Assembly (NCBI RefSeq): GCF_049319665.1
Contig: NZ_JBMOUD010000001.1
Span: forward strand, 434,001 to 498,000
Length of the DNA stretch: 64,000 bases
Direction: 5' to 3'
From: JBMOUD01 sp049319665
GTDB taxonomy: Bacteria > Pseudomonadota > Gammaproteobacteria > Enterobacterales > Enterobacteriaceae
In this document: positions 51,688 to 61,157 of the stretch, piece by piece
Numbering within the stretch: position 1 is the stretch's first letter
Layout of the letters: every line of letters starts with the position of its first letter
Translations under genes and position numbers: made by a program
Notes under the pieces: model-generated
What the model saw: only the letters and a program-made list of their open reading frames with translations
What the model was told of the DNA's origin: nothing
Database searches by the model: none

Positions 51688-53097
51688 ATGTCCAAACAAC
51701 AGATCGGCGTTGTCGGTATGGCGGTCATGGGCCGTAACCTGGCGCTTAACATCGAGAGCCGTGGTTATTCCGTTTCTATTTTTAACCGTTCTGGCGACAA
51801 GACCGATGAAGTCGTTGCTGAGAACCCAGGCAAAAACCTGGTGCCACACTACACCGTCGAAGAGTTTGTTGAGTCGCTAGAAAAACCACGCCGCATTTTA
51901 CTGATGGTAAAAGCAGGTGAAGCGACTGATAAAACTATCGCGTCATTGACTCCGCACCTTGATAAAGGTGACATCCTTATCGATGGCGGCAACACCTACT
52001 ATAAAGACACGATTCGCCGTAACCGCGAACTGTCTGAGCAAGGTTTCAACTTCATCGGTACCGGCGTTTCCGGTGGTGAAGAGGGCGCCCTGAAAGGCCC
52101 ATCTATCATGCCTGGCGGTCAGAAAGAAGCCTACGCGCTGGTTGCTCCAATCCTCGAGCAAATCGCGGCACGTGCTGAAGATGGCGATGCTTGTGTTGCG
52201 TACATCGGTGCCGATGGCGCAGGTCACTACGTGAAAATGGTTCACAACGGTATCGAATATGGCGATATGCAGCTGATTGCTGAAGCTTATTCTCTGTTGA
52301 AACAAGCACTGGGTCTGAGCAATGAAGAGCTGGCAAGCACCTTCGTTGATTGGAACAAAGGCGAGCTGAGCAGCTACCTGATCGACATCACCAAAGATAT
52401 CTTCACTAAGAAAGATGAAGAAGGTAAATATTTGGTCGATGTGATCCTGGACGAAGCAGCAAACAAAGGTACTGGTAAGTGGACTAGCCAGAGCTCTTTG
52501 GATCTGGGCGAGCCACTGACTCTTATCACTGAATCTGTATTTGCTCGTTATCTTTCTTCTCTGAAAGACCAGCGCGTTGCAGCTTCTAAAGTACTGAGCG
52601 GCCCAACTGTTAAAGCCTTTGCCGGCGATAAAGCTGAGTTCATCGAGAAAGTACGTCGTGCACTGTACCTGGGTAAAATCGTTTCTTATGCGCAAGGCTT
52701 CTCACAGCTGAAAGCAGCATCTGACGAAAACAACTGGGATCTGCATTACGGCGAAATCGCGAAGATTTTCCGTGCTGGTTGCATCATCCGTGCACAGTTC
52801 CTGCAGAAAATTACCGATGCTTATGCAGATAACGCGTCTATCGCTAACCTGTTGCTGGCTCCGTATTTCAAAAACATCGCTGACGAATACCAACAAGCAC
52901 TGCGTGATGTCGTGTCTTACGCGGTTCAAAACGGTATCCCAACGCCAACATTCTCTGCTGCGATCAACTACTATGACAGCTACCGTTCAGCGGTTCTGCC
53001 AGCTAACCTGATCCAGGCACAGCGTGACTACTTCGGTGCGCATACCTACAAACGTATCGATAAAGACGGCGTATTCCACACCGAATGGTTGGATTAA
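51688..53097 (+). CDS. gnd: 6-phosphogluconate dehydrogenase, decarboxylating
   Basis: This 469-residue enzyme of the oxidative pentose phosphate pathway makes ribulose-5-phosphate, CO2 and NADPH. The cofactor loop is GMAVMGRNLALNIESRGY; ILIDGGNTYYKDTIRR, GTGVSGGEEGALKGPSIMPGG (in part), VKMVHNGIEYGDMQLIAE and the C-terminal FHTEWLD match the family. I use the ATG at 51688 with a CAGGAG ribosome site. Position between O-antigen and his genes is the classic one. Confidence 0.97.
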   Translation: MSKQQIGVVGMAVMGRNLALNIESRGYSVSIFNRSGDKTDEVVAENPGKNLVPHYTVEEFVESLEKPRRILLMVKAGEATDKTIASLTPHLDKGDILIDGGNTYYKDTIRRNRELSEQGFNFIGTGVSGGEEGALKGPSIMPGGQKEAYALVAPILEQIAARAEDGDACVAYIGADGAGHYVKMVHNGIEYGDMQLIAEAYSLLKQALGLSNEELASTFVDWNKGELSSYLIDITKDIFTKKDEEGKYLVDVILDEAANKGTGKWTSQSSLDLGEPLTLITESVFARYLSSLKDQRVAASKVLSGPTVKAFAGDKAEFIEKVRRALYLGKIVSYAQGFSQLKAASDENNWDLHYGEIAKIFRAGCIIRAQFLQKITDAYADNASIANLLLAPYFKNIADEYQQALRDVVSYAVQNGIPTPTFSAAINYYDSYRSAVLPANLIQAQRDYFGAHTYKRIDKDGVFHTEWLD

Positions 53098-53144
53098 TTA
53101 GCTAATCGCGAAGTCATGTCGCTTCGTGATTAACATGCCGTAAT

Positions 53145-53181
53145 AAAAAACCGCCGAGGTGAAAGCTTCGGCGGTTTTTTT
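53145..53181. terminator. Bidirectional terminator between gnd and the his operon
   Basis: CCGCCGAGG pairs with CTTCGGCGG between A-run and T-run; the genes on both sides converge on it. Confidence 0.88.
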
Positions 53182-53206
53182 ATGTCTTAACTCTTTTATA
53201 TCAGTA

Positions 53207-53845
53207 TTACTTCGTATGACGCTGACGCAGATTCTCAATTACGGCGCTGAGATTTAAATCCTGATCTTGCAGCAATACCAGCAGGTGATAAACCAGGTCT
53301 GAAGCTTCGTTTTTTAGTTCAAAACGGTCATTTACCGTGGCCGCTAGTGCTGTTTCGACACCTTCTTCCCCGACTTTTTGCGCAATACGCTTGGTACCGC
53401 TGGCGTAAAGTTTGGCAGTATAAGAGCTGTCTGGATCGGCATTTTTGCGTTCTGCCAGCAACTGTTCCAACTGGTAAAGGAAACCCCAATCACTGGACGC
53501 TGGGTGGAAGCAACTGGTATTACCAAGGTGGCAGGTTGGGCCAATTGGGTTGACCAAAATCAGCAAGGTATCGTTATCACAGTCTGGCGTGATACTAACC
53601 ACATTAAGGAAGTTGCCAGAGCTTTCCCCTTTGGTCCACAAACGTTGCTTCGTTCGTGAATAGAAAGTGACTTTACCCGTTGATTGCGTAACTGACAGCG
53701 CTTCTTGATTCATATAGCCAAGCATTAATACTTCGCCGGAAACCGCATGTTGTACGATAACGGGCAGCAAGTTATCGACCTTTTCCCAATCCAGTTGGCT
53801 GAGTTGTTGTTCGCTCAGTTGAGTTGTTGATAGTTGTTGATTCAC
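53207..53845 (-). CDS. hisI: Phosphoribosyl-AMP cyclohydrolase / phosphoribosyl-ATP pyrophosphatase
   Basis: This 212-residue fused enzyme carries out steps two and three of histidine synthesis. Residues 1-115 are the cyclohydrolase (GYMNQEALSVT, SRTKQRLWTKGESSGN, DCDNDTLL with the metal Asp/Cys residues, CHLGNTSCF). Residues 120-212 are the pyrophosphohydrolase (LYQLEQLLAERK, GTKRIAQKVGEEGVETALAA). It begins with a GTG that overlaps the hisF stop (GTGA). It is the last gene of the operon. Confidence 0.97.
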   Translation of the reverse strand: MNQQLSTTQLSEQQLSQLDWEKVDNLLPVIVQHAVSGEVLMLGYMNQEALSVTQSTGKVTFYSRTKQRLWTKGESSGNFLNVVSITPDCDNDTLLILVNPIGPTCHLGNTSCFHPASSDWGFLYQLEQLLAERKNADPDSSYTAKLYASGTKRIAQKVGEEGVETALAATVNDRFELKNEASDLVYHLLVLLQDQDLNLSAVIENLRQRHTK

Positions 53846-54615
53846 AAGCGGATCTCCACGCCTTGATTGGCCAAATAGCTTTTCAACTCGCCAATATTAA
53901 TAATTTGTTTGTGGAACACAGAAGCGGCTAATGCACCGTCAACCCCAGCTTTTTGAAAAGCATCCAGAAAATGCTCCGGCGTCCCGGCACCGCCTGAAGC
54001 GATAAGCGGAACCCGACAAACATCGCGGATAATTTGCAATTGTTTTAAATCATAGCCATTGCGAACGCCATCTTGATTCATCATATTCAAGACAATTTCA
54101 CCTGCGCCGCGCTGCTGTACTTCCTTCACCCACTCTTGTGTTTGCCAAGTCGTGACTTTGGTGCGAGCCGCATCGCCGGTAAATTGGTGAACTTGATAAC
54201 TATCACTTTCGGCGTCATGCCAGGTATCGATACCAACAACAATACACTGTACGCCATAACGATCGGCCAAACGGCTAATAAGCGTTGGATCAGCTAAAGC
54301 AGGGGAGTTGATGGAAATTTTGTCCGCACCAAACTGCAGGATTTTTCCGGCATCTTCTACCGTTTTTATCCCACCAGCGACGCAAAAAGGTATATCGATA
54401 ACTTCGGCTACCCGCGAGACCCAGCTTTTATCCACCACCCGACCATCGGAAGAGGCGGTGATATCATAAAAGACTAATTCATCTGCGCCTTCCTGAGCAT
54501 AGCGCTGCGCTAATGGTACGATGTCGCCGATAATCTCATGGTTACGGAACTGTACGCCTTTAACTACCTGACCATCTTTCACATCCAGGCAGGGAATTAT
54601 CCGTTTTGCCAGCAT
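53842..54615 (-). CDS. hisF: Imidazole glycerol phosphate synthase, cyclase subunit
   Basis: This 257-residue TIM barrel closes the imidazole ring with ammonia from HisH. MLAKRIIPCLDVKDGQVVKG holds the catalytic Asp, and VVGIDTW, ASGGAGTPEHFLDAF and ALAASVFH form the phosphate sites. It overlaps the end of hisA by 19 bp and the hisI start by 4 bp. Confidence 0.98.
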   Translation of the reverse strand: MLAKRIIPCLDVKDGQVVKGVQFRNHEIIGDIVPLAQRYAQEGADELVFYDITASSDGRVVDKSWVSRVAEVIDIPFCVAGGIKTVEDAGKILQFGADKISINSPALADPTLISRLADRYGVQCIVVGIDTWHDAESDSYQVHQFTGDAARTKVTTWQTQEWVKEVQQRGAGEIVLNMMNQDGVRNGYDLKQLQIIRDVCRVPLIASGGAGTPEHFLDAFQKAGVDGALAASVFHKQIINIGELKSYLANQGVEIRL

Positions 54616-55334
54616 GAAATAGCCTCCGTCACATTAAATTTACCTTCTAACAGCGCACGTCCGACAATAACGCCTTTGACTCCACTGCTGCGTAGCTGCG
54701 CAATATCATCGAGATTGCCAATTCCGCCGGAAGCCTGGAATGCGACCTGCGGGAAACGGGCGGTAACTTCTCGATATAACTCGACGTTAGAACCCGCCAG
54801 AGTGCCATCGCGCGAGATGTCAGTGCACAGCACATGTTTCAAACCAAAAGGCAGATACTGTTCGACAATTTGTTCTAGTGTGGCATCGGAGTTTTCTTGC
54901 CAGCCGCTGATCGCGACCTGTTTAACACCTTGCGCATCAATACGCACATCGAGAGCCAACACTAAGGCTTCTGCGCCGAAACGTTGGAACCATTGCTGAA
55001 CTTTTGCCGGCTCTTTAACCGCTGTTGACCCGACTACGACGCGTGAAGCACCGGCGGCTAATAGGGCTTCTACATCTGCTTCGCTACGGATACCACCGCC
55101 CACTTGCACGGGTATAGTTACCCCTGACAGCAATTTTTTAAGCAACGGGATCTGGCGTGCAGCTGGATCTTTTGCTCCGGTTAAATCCACTAAGTGCAAT
55201 ACTTCGGCACCTTGTGCCTGATAATCCTGCAGGCGTGGTAAAGGGTCATTGCCATAATCGCGCTGTTGGCCATAGTCGCCTTGATGCAGGCGTACCACGC
55301 TACCTTCGATTAAATCTAAAGCGGGTATAATCAC
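54597..55334 (-). CDS. hisA: Phosphoribosylformimino-AICAR phosphate isomerase
   Basis: This 245-residue TIM barrel, sister to HisF, performs the Amadori rearrangement of ProFAR to PRFAR. IIPALDLIEGSVVRLHQGDYG carries the catalytic Asp, VQVGGGIRSEADVEALL and CTDISRDGTLAGSN follow. The start codon is GTG at 55334, giving the standard MIIPALDL. It lies 4 bp after the hisH stop. Confidence 0.98.
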   Translation of the reverse strand: MIIPALDLIEGSVVRLHQGDYGQQRDYGNDPLPRLQDYQAQGAEVLHLVDLTGAKDPAARQIPLLKKLLSGVTIPVQVGGGIRSEADVEALLAAGASRVVVGSTAVKEPAKVQQWFQRFGAEALVLALDVRIDAQGVKQVAISGWQENSDATLEQIVEQYLPFGLKHVLCTDISRDGTLAGSNVELYREVTARFPQVAFQASGGIGNLDDIAQLRSSGVKGVIVGRALLEGKFNVTEAISCWQNG

Positions 55335-55338
55335 GGTG

Positions 55339-55929
55339 TTACATCTCCAGGAAGTTTTTCAGCAACTGTGCGCCAGCAGCACCGGAGCGCTCCGGGTGGA
55401 ATTGCACACCGAAGAAATTATCTTTTTGCACGGCGGCGCTGAAGGCTTCACCGTAGACAGTTTGCGCAATAGTATTTTCACATATTGTCATCGCAAAGCT
55501 GTGTACGAAGTAGAAATAAGCATTCTCACTAATACCGCGGAATAGATGACTATCAGCATTAGCAATGACTTGATTCCACCCCATATGCGGCAGAGGTAAA
55601 CCAACGTCTTGCATGCGTTGCACAGGCTTTTCTATGATGCCTAATGTCTCAATGCCACCGCTTTCTTCACTAGAAGAAGCGAGCAATTGCATCCCCAAAC
55701 AGATACCCAGTACTGGCTGGGAGCAGGCTTTAATCAAGGCAATTAACTCCCGCTCTTGTAATTGATTCATCGCCGCTTCGGCTGTACCTACACCGGGTAA
55801 AAATAACTTGTCCGCGTTAAGGACTATCTCTGCTTCCCGGCTAATTTTCGGTTGATAACCCAATCGTTGGATAGCGTAGTTAACGGAAGAAAGATTGGCA
55901 CAACCGGTATCAAGAATGACAACGTCCAT
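55339..55929 (-). CDS. hisH: Imidazole glycerol phosphate synthase, glutamine amidotransferase subunit
   Basis: This 196-residue class I glutaminase provides ammonia to HisF. The nucleophile Cys is in PVLGICLGMQLLA; the His and Glu are in FGVQFHPERSGA. I use the ATG at 55929, which overlaps the hisB stop as TGATG and gives MDVVILDTGCANL, the family start; the frame could begin one codon earlier at a GTG. Confidence 0.97.
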   Translation of the reverse strand: MDVVILDTGCANLSSVNYAIQRLGYQPKISREAEIVLNADKLFLPGVGTAEAAMNQLQERELIALIKACSQPVLGICLGMQLLASSSEESGGIETLGIIEKPVQRMQDVGLPLPHMGWNQVIANADSHLFRGISENAYFYFVHSFAMTICENTIAQTVYGEAFSAAVQKDNFFGVQFHPERSGAAGAQLLKNFLEM

Positions 55930-56996
55930 CACAACACCCCTTTGGAACTCGGCAGCGTATCGCCATCAACGCGTATTGCCTGGCGTAAAGTACGGCCAAA
56001 GGCTTTAAATAGACTCTCTACGCGGTGGTGATCGTTTTTACCTTTAGTACGCAAGTGCAGGGTACAAGCCATCGCGTAGGATAACGAACGGAAGAAATGC
56101 TCAACCATCTCAGTGCTTAAATCGCCGACACGTTGATAGCTAAATTCTGCTTTATATTCCAAATGTGGCCGACCAGAAATATCTAGCGCACAGCGCGCCA
56201 GGCACTCATCCATTGGCAGCACAAAGCCAAAACGACCAATACCGCGTTTGTCACCCAGCGCTTTATTAATCGCATCGCCTAATGCCAACGCGGTATCTTC
56301 AACGGTGTGATGATCGTCAATATAGAGGTCGCCTTTCACCTCGATATTCATACGGAAACCGCCGTGAGTGGCAATCTGGTCCAGCATGTGGTCAAAGAAA
56401 CCGATGCCGGTTTTGATCACACTATCACCTTCACGGTCGAGCCAGACATTGACATCAATAGCAGTTTCACGTGTAACGCGATTAACATAAGCGTGGCGGT
56501 CGCGCTTGGTCAATTGCTCGGTGATAGCAGGCCAATTCAGCGCGTCTGCGTGATAACGAAGGCCTGCAATGCCCATATTTTGTGCCAGCTGGATATCGGT
56601 TTCCCGGTCACCGATTACATAGCTATTTGCTACGTCCATCTCGCCGCTTTGAAGGTAGTGACTCACCAACTGTGTTTTGGGTTTGCGGCAGGCGCAATGG
56701 TCGGCTGGCAGGTGCGGACAAATCAAGATTTCATCGAAATGAATCCCTTGAGAGGTCAGGATCTGCATCATCAAATTGTGCGGCGGATCGAATGTTTCCT
56801 GTGGGAAACTGTCAGTTCCTAGTCCATCTTGGTTGGTGATCATCACCAGTTTGAAGCCTTTTTTCTGTAAAGCCAGCAGCGCGGGAATAACACCCGGTTC
56901 CAGCGCTAATTTACCCAGACTGTCCACCTGATAATCGGAAGGGGGTTCAGAAATCAGGGTGCCATCACGGTCAATAAAGAGATACTTCTGGCTCAC
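55929..56996 (-). CDS. hisB: Histidinol-phosphatase / imidazoleglycerol-phosphate dehydratase
   Basis: This 355-residue fused enzyme has a HAD phosphatase in residues 1-165 (FIDRDGTLISEPPSDYQ, CPHLPADHCACRKPKTQ with zinc Cys residues) and the dehydratase in 168-355 (GFFDHMLDQIATHGGF, DDHHTVEDTALALG, AFGRTLRQAIRVDGDTLPSS in part). It starts with a GTG overlapping the hisC stop (GTGA). Confidence 0.97.
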   Translation of the reverse strand: MSQKYLFIDRDGTLISEPPSDYQVDSLGKLALEPGVIPALLALQKKGFKLVMITNQDGLGTDSFPQETFDPPHNLMMQILTSQGIHFDEILICPHLPADHCACRKPKTQLVSHYLQSGEMDVANSYVIGDRETDIQLAQNMGIAGLRYHADALNWPAITEQLTKRDRHAYVNRVTRETAIDVNVWLDREGDSVIKTGIGFFDHMLDQIATHGGFRMNIEVKGDLYIDDHHTVEDTALALGDAINKALGDKRGIGRFGFVLPMDECLARCALDISGRPHLEYKAEFSYQRVGDLSTEMVEHFFRSLSYAMACTLHLRTKGKNDHHRVESLFKAFGRTLRQAIRVDGDTLPSSKGVL

Positions 56997-58168
56997 ATTG
57001 GCTCCTTGCTAGAGGCATTTTTGTTCGAAAGAGATGATGGATTGATTGTTGATACTGAATCGCTAGCACCAGGCAACGGTTGCAACGCATCAATAACCCG
57101 TTGGCATTCTTGGCGGGTGCCAATTGAAATACGCAAGCAACCGGATAACCCTGGCTGTTTATTTTGATCGCGTAAGATAATGCCCTGATCCCACAGCGAT
57201 TTAAAGACTGCGCTGGAGGCGGCAAAGCGCGCCAATACATAATTAGTTTCGCTATCGAAGACTTGTTCCACACAGGCAGTTTGATTGAGTTGTTCTACTA
57301 ACCAGCTACGATCAGCACTGACTAACTCTACGCGCTGGCGCATTGCTGCCAGCCCTTCAGGACTTAACGCTTGTGCGGCAATATCTGCTACTGGCGTTGA
57401 TAAAGGATAGGGCGCGATCACCTTCATTAATAAGTTGATTAGCTCAACGTTTGCTAAGGTAAAACCACAGCGTAGCCCCGCCAAAGCAAAGGCTTTAGAT
57501 AGTGTGCGCAAAATAGCTAAGTGAGGGTAGTCTTGCAACCAACTGCTAACGCTAGCCTGTGGGCAAAACTCAATATAGGCTTCATCGACAGCAACAATTG
57601 CCTTACCGCGGGTCATCTCCAGCAAATCACGGATATCTTGCGGGTTGATGAGATTACCTGTTGGATTATTTGGGCTACAGACGTAAACCAGTTTCACCCC
57701 ATCCAAAGCCTGGCTAATAGCGGGCATATCCAACTGCCAGTCTTCTTTGGCTTGAACGGTGCGACCTTCAACGCCAAGCGCCTCGGCACTGACGCTGTAC
57801 ATGCCATAGGTTGGCGGGCAATAGAGCACCGCGTCTTTACCCGGTTCACAGAAGGTGCGAATTAATAGTTCGATACTTTCATCCGCACCGCGAGAAACCA
57901 GTACTTGCTCTGGCAGAACGCCTGCATAATCTGCGTAGCGGGCAATCACCTGAGCCGGTTGGCATTCTGGATAGCGATTTAAGTTCTGCTGGGTAAGTTG
58001 ATACTCAGTTGCTAGCGCATATTCATTGGCATTAAGCCACACATCGCCATTACCCCCTAAACGACGAGCAGATTGATAGGGCGTTAACTTTTGTACGTTT
58101 TCACGTGCAAGATTATTCACGCTGGCGTTATTGTTTTCACTAGCGTTAGTACCTGCGTTTCCACTCAT
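56993..58168 (-). CDS. hisC: Histidinol-phosphate aminotransferase
   Basis: This 391-residue PLP enzyme is about 35 residues longer than E. coli HisC. An Asn/Ala-rich N-terminal tail (MSGNAGTNASENNNASVNN) precedes the conserved LARENVQKLTPYQSARRLGG. After the normal C-terminal end (RVIDALQPLPG) come about 25 Ser/Asn-rich residues. The PLP lysine is in TLSKAFALAGLRCG; DEAYIEFCPQ and CSPNNPTGN are intact. The ATG at 58168 overlaps the hisD stop (TGATG). Confidence 0.97.
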   Translation of the reverse strand: MSGNAGTNASENNNASVNNLARENVQKLTPYQSARRLGGNGDVWLNANEYALATEYQLTQQNLNRYPECQPAQVIARYADYAGVLPEQVLVSRGADESIELLIRTFCEPGKDAVLYCPPTYGMYSVSAEALGVEGRTVQAKEDWQLDMPAISQALDGVKLVYVCSPNNPTGNLINPQDIRDLLEMTRGKAIVAVDEAYIEFCPQASVSSWLQDYPHLAILRTLSKAFALAGLRCGFTLANVELINLLMKVIAPYPLSTPVADIAAQALSPEGLAAMRQRVELVSADRSWLVEQLNQTACVEQVFDSETNYVLARFAASSAVFKSLWDQGIILRDQNKQPGLSGCLRISIGTRQECQRVIDALQPLPGASDSVSTINPSSLSNKNASSKEPM

Positions 58169-59496
58169 CACTTTTGCTCCTGTAGGCCATTTGCGTTTAG
58201 TGCATTAACACGAAGTGTGACTGCGTTTTTGTGGGCCGTAAGCTGCTCAGCCTGTGCTAACGTTTCAATGGTTTTTGCCAGACCCAATAAGCCAGTTGGT
58301 GTCAGTTGCTGTACCGTCATGCGCTTTTGGAAATCAGCTAAACCTAAGCTTGAATAGGTTGAGGTATAGCCATAAGTAGGTAATACATGGTTGGTTCCTG
58401 ACGCGTAATCGCCGGCTGATTCTGGTGACCAGTCGCCGAGAAAAACGGAACCTGCGCTGGTGATACTCTCGACCAGGTCTTCAGGATTGCGCGTCTGCAA
58501 AATCAAGTGCTCTGGGCCGTAAGCATTACTTATTTCAATACATTGCGTTAAGTCTTTTGCCACGATGAGACGGCTATGGGCCAGCGCTTGTTGTGCGATA
58601 TCACGTCGCGAAAGTTTTTCTAGTTGACGTTCAACAGCGTCGCTGACTGCTTTGGCCATCTCTATATCTGGGGTTAATAACACGACTTGCGAATCAGGGC
58701 CATGTTCGGCTTGAGAAAGTAAATCTGACGCGACGAAATCAGGCGTAGCACCTGAATCGGCGATCACGAGTACTTCTGATGGGCCTGCCGGCATATCAAT
58801 TGCTGCGCCGTCCAAACTTTGACTCACTTGACGTTTTGCTTCGGTAACGTAGGCGTTACCCGGACCGAAGATTTTGGCGACTTTGGGTATGCTTTGAGTA
58901 CCGAAAGCCATTGCTGCAATCGCTTGTGCTCCACCAACCTGATATACCTCAGTGACGCCACACAGTTGTGCGGCATAAAGGATTTCATCAGCAATTGGTG
59001 GTGGTGAACACAGCATCACACGCTGGCAATTGGCAATGCGCGCCGGCGTTGCCAGCATTAATACGGTAGAAACTAGCGGGGCTGAGCCACCAGGAATATA
59101 AAGCCCAACTGAAGCAATTGGGCGGGTGACTTGCTGGCACCGAACTCCGGGCTGTGTTTCTATATCGATAGTTGGCAATTTCTGCGCCTGATGAAAGGTA
59201 TCGATATTTCGCACGGCGTGCGCCATGGCTTGTTTTACTTCATCGCTCAAGCGTGCGCTGGCCTGCTCAATTTGTTGTGCGCTAACGCGTAAATCATCAA
59301 TTTGCGTTTTATCAAAACGCGCGCTGAATTCACGCAGAGCGCTATCACCTTCATCGCGTACGCGGTTGAGGATCTCACGTACAGATTCGCCGATGGTCGC
59401 TGAAGCTGAGATCGCTGGTCGAGTCAGTAACTGTCGACGTTCTGCCGCATCACACTGTTGCCAATTGATTGGAGTACCAAATACATTCGATTGCAT
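58168..59496 (-). CDS. hisD: Histidinol dehydrogenase
   Basis: This 442-residue zinc enzyme oxidises histidinol to histidine with two NAD. YIPGGSAPLVSTVLMLATPA, FGPGNAYVTEAKRQVSQSLDG, PAGPSEVLVIAD, DLLSQAEHGPDSQVVLL and the C-terminal NHVLPTYGYTSTYSSLG are all present. It starts at an ATG 3 bp after hisG. Confidence 0.98.
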   Translation of the reverse strand: MQSNVFGTPINWQQCDAAERRQLLTRPAISASATIGESVREILNRVRDEGDSALREFSARFDKTQIDDLRVSAQQIEQASARLSDEVKQAMAHAVRNIDTFHQAQKLPTIDIETQPGVRCQQVTRPIASVGLYIPGGSAPLVSTVLMLATPARIANCQRVMLCSPPPIADEILYAAQLCGVTEVYQVGGAQAIAAMAFGTQSIPKVAKIFGPGNAYVTEAKRQVSQSLDGAAIDMPAGPSEVLVIADSGATPDFVASDLLSQAEHGPDSQVVLLTPDIEMAKAVSDAVERQLEKLSRRDIAQQALAHSRLIVAKDLTQCIEISNAYGPEHLILQTRNPEDLVESITSAGSVFLGDWSPESAGDYASGTNHVLPTYGYTSTYSSLGLADFQKRMTVQQLTPTGLLGLAKTIETLAQAEQLTAHKNAVTLRVNALNANGLQEQK

Positions 59497-59499
59497 GGT

Positions 59500-60399
59500 T
59501 TACTCCATCATTTTTTCAATTGGCAGAACCAAAATTGAACTGGCGCCTAACGCTTTCAATTTTTCCATTGTTTCCCAGAACAGCGTCTCACTACTAACCA
59601 TGTGCATCGCTACACGTTGTTGATCGCCTGCCAACGGTAAAATTGTCGGGCGTTCAGCTCCCGGCAGCAGAGAGATGATTTCTTCCAAACGCTCACTTGG
59701 CGCATGTAGCATGATGTATTTCGATTCACGGGCTTGGATGACGCCTTGAATACGGGTCATCAACTTATCAATAAGCAGCTGTTTCTCTTGTGGCATTTCG
59801 CCATCACGCTGGATGAGGCAGGCCTTTGAGCGGTAAATGACTTCGACTTCTCTTAAGCCATTAGCCTCCAAGGTTGCCCCAGTGGAAACCAAATCACAGA
59901 TGGCGTCGGCCAGGCCTGCGCGTGGTGCGACTTCAACAGAGCCATTTAATAGGCAAGATTTGAACTCGACGTTTTGTTTATCCAGATATTTTTTCAGCAA
60001 GTGTGGATAAGAGGTAGCGATGCGTGAATTCTGTAAGCTTTGTGGGCCGGTATAGTCGCAATCAACAGGCGTTGCTAATGACAGGCGGCAACCACCGAAA
60101 TCTAAACGGCGCAGCGTAAAGTAACGTGGATCCTCGCCTTGAGCGCGGCGAGATAACAACTCTTCTTCTAATACGTTTTCGCCGATAATACCCAGGTCAA
60201 CAACACCATCCATTACCAGTCCTGGGATATCGTCATCACGTACACGTAAAATGTCGATGGGCATGTTCTCTGCGAAAGCGATTAAACGTTGCTCTTGTAA
60301 ATTAATTTTAATACCACAACGTGCTAGCAATTCTCTTGATTCATCGCTCAAGCGACCCGACTTCTGCATTGCTATCCGTAAACGTGTTTTGTCCAACAT
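59500..60399 (-). CDS. hisG: ATP phosphoribosyltransferase
   Basis: This 299-residue long-form HisG is the feedback-regulated entry enzyme of histidine synthesis. IAMQKSGRLSDESRELLARCGI begins the catalytic domain (shown in part), VDLGIIGENVLEEELL and SGATLEANGL-like STGATLEANGLREVEV hold the PRPP site, and residues about 225-299 are the histidine-binding regulatory domain. It is the first structural gene after the leader peptide. Confidence 0.98.
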   Translation of the reverse strand: MLDKTRLRIAMQKSGRLSDESRELLARCGIKINLQEQRLIAFAENMPIDILRVRDDDIPGLVMDGVVDLGIIGENVLEEELLSRRAQGEDPRYFTLRRLDFGGCRLSLATPVDCDYTGPQSLQNSRIATSYPHLLKKYLDKQNVEFKSCLLNGSVEVAPRAGLADAICDLVSTGATLEANGLREVEVIYRSKACLIQRDGEMPQEKQLLIDKLMTRIQGVIQARESKYIMLHAPSERLEEIISLLPGAERPTILPLAGDQQRVAMHMVSSETLFWETMEKLKALGASSILVLPIEKMME

Positions 60400-60503
60400 A
60401 ATGGCCTCGTAACTTTATCTATCAGCGAGTTAACTTGCTCACTGTGCTTATTGGTTTGATGTGATGTTTGTTATAAAAATGTTGTTTTGCTAGCCGGAAG
60501 ACA

Positions 60504-60538
60504 TAAAAAAACCCCCGGAAGAAATCTTCCGGGGGCTA
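60504..60538 (-). terminator. his operon attenuator terminator
   Basis: GCCCCCGGAAGATT/AAATCTTCCGGGGG-type stem (CCCCCGGAAGA with TCTTCCGGGGG) is followed by seven T on the minus strand, about 65 bp after the leader peptide stop. This is the terminator arm of histidine attenuation. Confidence 0.93.
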
Positions 60539-60601
60539 TACTGCTAACTTCTGCGCCACTGGAAGATCTCGAAAGTCTCCCAGCACCAATCGCCTGAAAG
60601 A

Positions 60602-60649
60602 CTAGTCAGGATGATGATGGTGATGATGGTTGAACAGAACGTTAAGCAT
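60602..60649 (-). CDS. hisL: his operon leader peptide
   Basis: The 15-codon frame reads MLNVLFN, six consecutive His, then PD and a stop. It is preceded by a weak AAGAGATG ribosome region. Ribosome stalling at the His codons when charged tRNA-His is scarce lets the downstream antiterminator form so that hisG onwards is transcribed. E. coli and Salmonella have seven His in a row. Confidence 0.95.
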   Translation of the reverse strand: MLNVLFNHHHHHHPD

Positions 60650-61157
60650 TTTTGTCATCTCTTAATAAGGGGAAACATTTCGCGAACTGCGTGTTTAAAC
60701 ACTTGTAAAAAACAGCGCACAAAACTTATAAATCAGTTGTGAATTAAACTAAACCAGCGGATTGCGTCGTGCAACCTTTTTTTCTTCTTTGTTACTTAAA
60801 TGTAGTGTAAAGGCCAGTAACGTCGTGTGGTGCTGATTGTACCTTATACATCGGTGTATCTTTAGTTTCATTAATGATGAGACTGATTTGCTAGAATTTT
60901 ACTGTCATTACATGCTTTTTAGGCACATTATTGACTATACATTGGAGTCTTTAACGCATTAACAATATAAACGTATATCCGTCATATTTCACATTGCAGT
61001 GGGGTTGGCCGTAGTGGCCTGGCTCATCCTAACCGCCCAACGCAAGCGCTGCTCAAATCGGTTCCTGACTGATTTGTCCCTCGATTGTTGCTTAGCTGCA
61101 AGTTGAAGTTTTTGGCTATATATCGTATATCAAGGCGGCATTTTTAGAGAGGCGTGT
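60650..61157. other. Divergent promoter region between his operon and yeeZ
   Basis: A candidate his promoter is TTTAGT (minus strand, 60748-60753), 17 bp, TATAAG (60725-60730). The end near yeeZ (about 61080-61130) has GCTGCAAGTTGAAG followed by GGCTATATAT, which resembles short dispersed repeats seen in Yersinia-type genomes. No gene is seen. Confidence 0.4.

Noticed and set aside
51943..52695. 250-codon open frame on the minus strand inside gnd
   Set aside because: It is wholly antisense to a perfectly conserved gnd and its translation looks like no protein; a shadow of codon bias.
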